Source: CAZFLD01 sp964519835 (GTDB lineage Bacteria > Spirochaetota > Spirochaetia > DSM-27196 > CAZFLD01). Taken from it: a DNA stretch of 10,583 nucleotides. The first letter of the stretch is position 1. Every line of letters starts with the position of its first letter. Positions 5,761 through 10,583 of the stretch are shown in pieces. Location of the stretch: assembly GCA_964519835.1 (NCBI GenBank), contig CAZFLD010000111.1, positions 1 through 10,583 of the forward strand, given 5' to 3'. Under the pieces are notes generated by a model. The model saw only the letters and a list, made by a program, of their open reading frames with translations, was not told where the DNA came from and ran no database searches. A program made the translations under genes and the position numbers.

Positions 5761-7221
5761 ATGGCGGAAGCTGCGAACGTTCTTCTTATTGTCTCGGACC
5801 AGCACAACGCCCGATGCCTCTCCTGCGCCGGCCACCCGGATGCCAAAACGCCCAACATTGATCGTCTTGCTGCGGAAGGGGTTCGATTTGAGGAGGCCTA
5901 CTGCCAATCGCCTGTTTGCACCCCGAGCAGAATGAGCTTCCTTTCAAGCCTCTATCCATCGACGACCGGCTACTACGGCTTGTATGGACCGGAGCCGCAG
6001 CAGTCTATTACAAGTATTTTTCGTTGGTTTTACCTGCACGGCTACCGCACCGGCGCCGTAGGCAAGCTCCATACGCCTCGCTATTGGATCGAGGCGGACT
6101 GCAACTATGTCTGGGACGAGTTCCGTGACTACCCGACCTACCTGGAAGCCCTTGGTCTGTACGAGCAGAACGACAGTCGCAACTTTGTGCCCGACAGGTC
6201 CATGTACTCCACCAGAGCGTCCGCCATACCGGCGGAGCACACGCCCGAGGCGGTGACGGCAAAACACGCCGCGCGCTTTATTAGCAACGAAGGGGAGCCG
6301 AAAGATCGAGGGTCTTCACGGCAGCCTTGGTTTCTCTGGGCCACGTTCTCGCGGCCTCACGAGCCTTGTGTACCCTCCGCGCCGTACACCGACTGGTTTG
6401 ATCCTGCGTTGTTGACGATCCCCCCCACAGGCGAAGGCAACAGCTCCGCAAAGCCTCTGGAGCACGGTCACCATGGCAATTCGCTCCCCGAAAAAGAGCT
6501 CCGCGCGTGGCTTGCGGCCTACTACGGTGTCCTGGCGCAGGTGGACGACGGCATCGGTCGTATCCTTGCCCATCTTGAAGCGGTGGGGGATCTCGAGAAT
6601 ACAATCATCGCTTATACCTCGGATCACGGGGACTACGCGGGGGAGCAGGGCCGCATGGAAAAAAACGGAGGTATTAGCCACCGGGCAATAACACGCGTCC
6701 CACTCGTCGTGCGATTGGGCTCCAGCCTCGAAGGATCGCAGGAAACCGGCGGCGCTGCATCGGTCCGCGGCGCCGTTTCCAACGGCATTGTGGAGCTCGT
6801 CGACGTGTTCCCGACAATCTGCGAGCTTTCCGGTACACCGACACCCCATACGGTCCAGGGACGGAGCTTCGCCCCGCTGTTGGACTCGCCGGACGCGGAG
6901 TTCCGTGATTCCGCGCTCACTGAGAACCCACACCGCAAAGCAGTTGCAACCAAGGACTACAGATTTGTAGCAAATCTGGCGGATGAGAACGAAAAAGACG
7001 AGCTGTACGTTCGGACCTCCGACCCGTGGGAACATCGGAACGTGGTGGAAGATCCCGAGCATCGCGAAAGCGCACAGGATGGGGCGCGGCTATTGCTGCA
7101 GCGTGTTGTGGAGGCTCGCCGTCCCGTTACGAGCATGAACGGTCACTGGCACGGGCATATATACGACGAAGACGGACGCTTGGATGTCTCCCAATCCGGC
7201 GAACGCACGGCATACTGGTAG
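5761..7221 (+). CDS. Cytoplasmic sulfatase between permease and ATPase genes
   Basis: A complete 486-residue S1-type sulfatase that should cleave a sulfate ester. Seen: NVLLIVSDQHNARCL carries metal ligand Asp13. Cys53-Thr-Pro-Ser-Arg57 is the classic formylglycine motif. Lys102 and His104 (GKLH) and His200 (FSRPHEP) are active-site positions. Thr-Ser-Asp288-His289-Gly-Asp is the second metal motif and Lys301 follows. All expected catalytic residues are present. There is no signal peptide or membrane segment, so it acts in the cytoplasm, presumably on what the surrounding transporter imports. AGGAG (5747-5751) overlaps the previous stop codon and sits nine bases before the ATG; ATPase 1 starts six bases after its stop. 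The gene is therefore embedded in the transporter operon. The substrate cannot be identified; maturation requires an enzyme encoded elsewhere. Confidence 0.95.
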   Translation: MAEAANVLLIVSDQHNARCLSCAGHPDAKTPNIDRLAAEGVRFEEAYCQSPVCTPSRMSFLSSLYPSTTGYYGLYGPEPQQSITSIFRWFYLHGYRTGAVGKLHTPRYWIEADCNYVWDEFRDYPTYLEALGLYEQNDSRNFVPDRSMYSTRASAIPAEHTPEAVTAKHAARFISNEGEPKDRGSSRQPWFLWATFSRPHEPCVPSAPYTDWFDPALLTIPPTGEGNSSAKPLEHGHHGNSLPEKELRAWLAAYYGVLAQVDDGIGRILAHLEAVGDLENTIIAYTSDHGDYAGEQGRMEKNGGISHRAITRVPLVVRLGSSLEGSQETGGAASVRGAVSNGIVELVDVFPTICELSGTPTPHTVQGRSFAPLLDSPDAEFRDSALTENPHRKAVATKDYRFVANLADENEKDELYVRTSDPWEHRNVVEDPEHRESAQDGARLLLQRVVEARRPVTSMNGHWHGHIYDEDGRLDVSQSGERTAYW

Positions 7222-7227
7222 GAGTCA

Positions 7228-8244
7228 ATGGCAGATATGGATCGCGATCCCCTTATTCGTGTTGAGGATCTCAGGACGCAGTTCCGCCGTAAGAAAAAAG
7301 ATGCCGTGCGGGCCGTCGACGGAGTCTCGTTTGAGATCTACCCCGGGGAGACTCTGGGTCTGGTTGGGGAGTCCGGCTCCGGCAAGAGCGTCACGGCGCT
7401 ATCGTTGCTCGGCTTGGTGGAATCGCCTCCCGGCGAGGTTGTCGGGGGTTGTGTGATGTTCCAAGGGGAAAACCTAGTAGCGGTACCGGAGCGGCGAATG
7501 CAGGAAATCCGCGGTCGCCACATCTCCATGATCTTCCAAGAGCCCATGACCTCTCTCCATCCAATCTTCTCCGTCGGCGATCAGATTATCGAAGTGCTGC
7601 GCGTCCATTTGAAGCTGTCCAAAAAAGAAGCGCGGAAGCGGGGGATCGAGATGCTGCGACAGGTAGAGATTCCGGACCCTGTCGAGCGGTTTGACCAGTA
7701 CCCGCACCAGTTGAGCGGTGGCATGCGCCAGCGCGTCATGATTGCCATGGCGTTGGCTTGCGACCCGAATTTGCTTATTGCCGATGAGCCCACAACGGCT
7801 CTCGACGTGACCGTTCAGGCGAGGATCCTCGAACTCATGAACACGCTTAAGGCAAGGTCGGGAGCGGCAATCCTTATGATAACCCACGATCTGGGGGTAA
7901 TCGCCGAGACCTGCGATCGGGTCGCTGTCATGTATGCCGGTCGCATCGTAGAGTACGGGCCTGTCGAGCAAATTTTCGAACAACCCAGACATCCCTATAC
8001 GGTGGGTCTTCTTCGTTCAATTCCACCCATGGATCGAGATTTAAAGCGCCTCGACGCAATTCCCGGAATCGTTCCCGGTCCGGACAACCTACCAATCGGC
8101 TGCAAGTTCAACACTCGGTGCCTCTTGGCAAGCGAAAAGTGCTTGGCAGACGAGCCGGACCTCGAGCTTGTCGACGGCCACCGACAATCTCGGTGCTGGC
8201 ATTGGGACAAGGTGGAGGCTCCGGAGGCACTTCATAGCGAGTAA
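7228..8244 (+). CDS. ABC transporter ATP-binding protein, DppD/OppD type
   Basis: A 338-residue ATPase that powers import, working as a heterodimer with the next gene product on the cytoplasmic side. Walker A GESGSGKS is at 47-54, Q-loop Gln104 (MIFQEP), signature LSGGM at 162-166, Walker B LLIADEP at 182-188, and the switch His220 (ITHDLG). The oligopeptide-transporter C-terminal extension is present (HPYTVGLLRSIP, then PGPDNLPIGC). It contains Cys292, Cys298, Cys305 and Cys323, the C-x5-C-x6-C-xn-C pattern that was reported to hold a [4Fe-4S] cluster in a thermophilic DppD. The ATG follows TAGGAG, which includes the sulfatase stop codon. All nucleotide-binding residues are intact. Confidence 0.96.
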   Translation: MADMDRDPLIRVEDLRTQFRRKKKDAVRAVDGVSFEIYPGETLGLVGESGSGKSVTALSLLGLVESPPGEVVGGCVMFQGENLVAVPERRMQEIRGRHISMIFQEPMTSLHPIFSVGDQIIEVLRVHLKLSKKEARKRGIEMLRQVEIPDPVERFDQYPHQLSGGMRQRVMIAMALACDPNLLIADEPTTALDVTVQARILELMNTLKARSGAAILMITHDLGVIAETCDRVAVMYAGRIVEYGPVEQIFEQPRHPYTVGLLRSIPPMDRDLKRLDAIPGIVPGPDNLPIGCKFNTRCLLASEKCLADEPDLELVDGHRQSRCWHWDKVEAPEALHSE

Positions 8245-8248
8245 GGCG

Positions 8249-9331
8249 ATGGCGGAGAACAAGAAAAACGAACAATATCCTGACGACGTCATTCTGTCTG
8301 TAGAGGGCCTCAAAAAGCACTTTCCCGTACGAACCGGGGTTTTTCGACGCGTGACGGGCCATGTGCGCGCCGTGGACGGAGTGTCCTTCGACGTTCACCG
8401 CAACGAGATTCTGGGTGTTGTGGGTGAATCGGGCTGCGGCAAGTCTACGACCGCCAAGACGGTCGTCCGCCTCCTAAACCCGACGGCTGGGAAGATCAAG
8501 GTAGAGGGAAAAGATATAGCCTCGATACGGCAGTCGGAGCTTCGTGATGTCCGCCGCGACCTGCAGATTGTCTTCCAGGATCCGTACGGTTCCTTGAACC
8601 GACGAATGCGAGTGCGAGCAATCCTGGAAGAGCCGTACCTGATCCACAAGGTCTACGAGAATCCGGCGGAACGACGGCGGAAAGTGGCCGAGCTGCTCGA
8701 TCATGTGGGATTGACGGAAGAGCAGGCGGATCGTTTTCCCCATGCCTTTTCCGGTGGTCAGCGGCAGCGCATTGGGATAGCGCGAGCCCTGGCCCTCAAC
8801 CCCAAGCTTATTGTCGCCGACGAGCCCGTCTCGGCCCTAGACGTTTCGATCCAGGCACAGATCATCAATCTGCTGCAAGATTTACAGGAGCGTTTTGGTC
8901 TGACCTATATCTTGGTTGCCCACGACTTGAGCGTTATCCGCCACGTGAGCGATCGCGTAGCCGTTATGTACCTCGGAAAGATTGTCGAGATCGGTCCAAA
9001 GCAAGACATATTCTCGAATACCATGCACCCGTACACTCGGGCACTTCTGTCGGCCATCCCGATTCCCGATCCCAAGACAAAGCGAAAGAGGATCTTTCTC
9101 GAAGGCGACGTCCCGAGTCCCTCAAGCCCCCCTGCCGGGTGTCCCTTTCACACGCGTTGCCCGGATGTTATGCCGATCTGCAAGTCGGTGCCGCCGCTCC
9201 TTTTAGACTATGGGGACTATGGGAAAAGTCACCGGACAGCCTGTCATCTCCACTACAAGCACGCCGACTACGAAGAGCTACCGGCCGGCGCTTTCAAGCC
9301 GGCAGCTGAGTCTACAGGAGACGCTCGATGA
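8249..9331 (+). CDS. ABC transporter ATP-binding protein, DppF/OppF type
   Basis: A 360-residue ATPase, partner of the DppD-type protein. Walker A GESGCGKS is at 59-66, Q-loop Gln110 (VFQDPYGSLN, the OppF-type variant), signature FSGGQ at 167-171, Walker B IVADEP at 188-193, and the switch His225 (VAHDLS). The C-terminal extension (HPYTRALLSAIP) ends in Cys298, Cys304, Cys311 and Cys332, again C-x5-C-x6-C with a distant fourth Cys. ATG 8249 was chosen: it follows the DppD-type stop by four bases, and the VILSVEGLKKHF strand begins at residue 14. The longer frame from 8168 would add 27 residues overlapping the upstream gene that do not look like family sequence. The ribosome-binding site is weak (AAGG at 8243-8246). 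The stop overlaps the next gene's ATG (ATGA). Confidence 0.95.
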   Translation: MAENKKNEQYPDDVILSVEGLKKHFPVRTGVFRRVTGHVRAVDGVSFDVHRNEILGVVGESGCGKSTTAKTVVRLLNPTAGKIKVEGKDIASIRQSELRDVRRDLQIVFQDPYGSLNRRMRVRAILEEPYLIHKVYENPAERRRKVAELLDHVGLTEEQADRFPHAFSGGQRQRIGIARALALNPKLIVADEPVSALDVSIQAQIINLLQDLQERFGLTYILVAHDLSVIRHVSDRVAVMYLGKIVEIGPKQDIFSNTMHPYTRALLSAIPIPDPKTKRKRIFLEGDVPSPSSPPAGCPFHTRCPDVMPICKSVPPLLLDYGDYGKSHRTACHLHYKHADYEELPAGAFKPAAESTGDAR

Positions 9332-10583
9332 GCACCCAAAAGCGTCCGAACATCATTCTGATCATGGCCGATCTGCAGCGCGTAGACACGATTCGTGCTC
9401 ACGGGCACAAGCACATGACAACGCCGGCCATGGATCTGATTGCTACTGAAGGAGTCAGCTTTCGCCGGGCCTTCTGCTGTGGCGCTACATGTATTGTTTC
9501 CCGTACCGCGATGTTTACCGGCCAATTTGCCAACAACACCGGTGCATATAGCTTTTATCCTTGGGCGCACCAGCGCTCGTGGGTACACGATCTGCGTGAT
9601 GTCGGCTACCACTGCGTGAACATCGGAAAGATGCATCTGGACCCCAAGTACGACGACTATGCTTTTCATGAACGAGTTGTTGTCGAGAATCCGTCTAAGC
9701 CCACGACAGCCTGGGGCGAGGTAGACGACGACTGGGGCAGGTTTCTCGCCTTGCACGGTCAAGAGAGAATCGGCTTCCGTCACGAGACAGACCCGAATTG
9801 GAAACGACGTTATCAGGGCGTGCGCTGGCATCTCGAAGAGCGATTCCATCCCGACGTTTATGTCGGAGACGAAGCGCTTGGTTGGATCACCCGTCATGTG
9901 CCGAAGGAACCCGTATTCTTACAGATAGGTTTCACCGGTCCCCATGAGCCCTACGACCCGCTCGAGCGACACCTGCAAATGTACGACGGGGTGCCGATCC
10001 CACCGCCCCTACGACGAGAGGGTGAGCTGGCCGACAAGCCCGAGCAGCAGGCGGTACACTTAGATTTTAACCATCGTTTTCACCACGAATGTGTTCTGCC
10101 GTTGTCAGATGCAAGGGACGAGGATATCGAGCACATGCGTCGCCACTACTACGCCAAGGTGACCACTGTTGACGAGAAGATGGGGGAGATTCTCGATCGT
10201 CTGGAATCTGCCGGTTACCTGGACGACGCGATTGTGGTCTTCACCTCGGATCACGGTGACATGCTGGGGGACCATTGGCTTCCGTACAAGTGGTTTATGT
10301 ACGACACCGTCGTAAACGTTCCCATGATCATCTGGGATCGACGTCACGGCGCGGATCGGAAAAACGCCGGGACCACGGTCGCCGATCTGGTTTCGCAGAT
10401 CGATCTGGGGCCAACGATTTTACAGGCTGCGGGCCTCGATGCCCCGCGGTATCTCGAGGGCCGTTCCCTTCTCGGTTACCTCGACGGTCGGCCGCCGGAG
10501 GCTCGGGACTTTGTGATCGCCCAAGACCACTACATGACAATGCTTCGCACGGAGCGCTACAAGCTTGTTTACTACGCATTTCA
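9328..10583 (+). CDS. Sulfatase with variant active-site motif, 3' end missing
   Basis: The first 418 residues of an S1-type sulfatase; the gene continues past the right edge. Seen: RPNIILIMADLQRVD holds metal ligand Asp15. Lys101 and His103 (GKMH), His206 (GFTGPHEPYD) and Thr-Ser-Asp308-His309-Gly-Asp with Lys321 complete an intact active site. The formylglycine motif is Cys55-Ile-Val-Ser-Arg59: Cys, Ser and Arg are kept, but the proline two residues after Cys is Val. This may affect recognition by the maturing enzyme, or the protein may use the unmodified Cys or serve another hydrolase activity. There is no signal peptide, so it is probably cytoplasmic. The ATG overlaps the stop of ATPase 2 (ATGA), making it part of the transporter operon. 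No stop codon or frameshift is seen in 1256 bases. Confidence 0.94.
   Translation, partial: MSTQKRPNIILIMADLQRVDTIRAHGHKHMTTPAMDLIATEGVSFRRAFCCGATCIVSRTAMFTGQFANNTGAYSFYPWAHQRSWVHDLRDVGYHCVNIGKMHLDPKYDDYAFHERVVVENPSKPTTAWGEVDDDWGRFLALHGQERIGFRHETDPNWKRRYQGVRWHLEERFHPDVYVGDEALGWITRHVPKEPVFLQIGFTGPHEPYDPLERHLQMYDGVPIPPPLRREGELADKPEQQAVHLDFNHRFHHECVLPLSDARDEDIEHMRRHYYAKVTTVDEKMGEILDRLESAGYLDDAIVVFTSDHGDMLGDHWLPYKWFMYDTVVNVPMIIWDRRHGADRKNAGTTVADLVSQIDLGPTILQAAGLDAPRYLEGRSLLGYLDGRPPEARDFVIAQDHYMTMLRTERYKLVYYAF

Noticed and set aside
6316..7062. A 248-residue minus-strand frame inside the middle sulfatase
   Set aside because: It is an antisense shadow of a complete sulfatase with all catalytic residues; no domain or ribosome-binding site supports it.
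9268..9897. A 209-residue minus-strand frame across the ATPase 2/third sulfatase junction
   Set aside because: It is antisense to two well-supported genes and has no recognisable motif.
1..10583. CRISPR arrays, tRNA or rRNA genes, insertion sequences
   Set aside because: No repeat-spacer pattern, cloverleaf, transposase or terminal inverted repeats were seen; the only exact multi-copy repeat noticed is the 17-base operator.

Overview
The window carries one compact catabolic or uptake locus, most likely from a spirochaete (Spirochaetota). The main clue is the solute-binding protein signal sequence. It ends in Leu-Met-Ala-Gly-Gly-Gln with no lipobox cysteine, a style common in binding proteins of Spirochaeta/Sphaerochaeta-like bacteria. 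The assignment is an inference and moderate in confidence. The DNA is moderately GC-rich and almost fully coding; the longest gap without a gene is about 250 bases.

Layout. At the left edge a sulfatase gene runs leftward out of the window (1-688, minus strand). It diverges from a ROK-family transcriptional regulator (796-1965, plus strand). Next come an extracellular family-5 (Dpp/Opp type) solute-binding protein (2125-3675) and a strong intrinsic terminator (3703-3741). A second transcription unit follows: inner-membrane permease 1 (3923-4885), permease 2 (4882-5748), a complete sulfatase (5761-7221), ATPase 1 (7228-8244), ATPase 2 (8249-9331) and a third sulfatase that runs off the right edge (9328-10583). 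Genes from 3923 on overlap by 4 bases or are separated by at most 12, so they read as one operon.

Regulation. The same 17-base sequence TAACTAAACTTAACTTA occurs exactly three times: before the regulator, before the binding protein and before the permease operon. Each copy lies 13-15 bases downstream of the first base of a plausible -10 box, with a TTGAC(C/G) -35 box in front. That puts it at or just after the expected transcription start. It is an imperfect inverted repeat and is best explained as the operator of the neighbouring ROK protein, which would repress itself and the uptake genes until a sugar-like ligand is present.

How the genes may work together (inference). The binding protein captures a small solute outside the inner membrane, and the two permeases and two ATPases import it. 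The three sulfatases lack signal peptides, so they should act in the cytoplasm. The natural reading is an import-first, desulfate-inside pathway for a small sulfated compound, probably a sulfated sugar given the ROK regulator. This differs from the usual polysaccharide-degrading systems with exported sulfatases. The substrate cannot be read from the sequence. All three sulfatases have the cysteine that would become formylglycine, but the third has Cys-Ile-Val-Ser-Arg, without the usual proline. No sulfatase-maturing enzyme is in the window.
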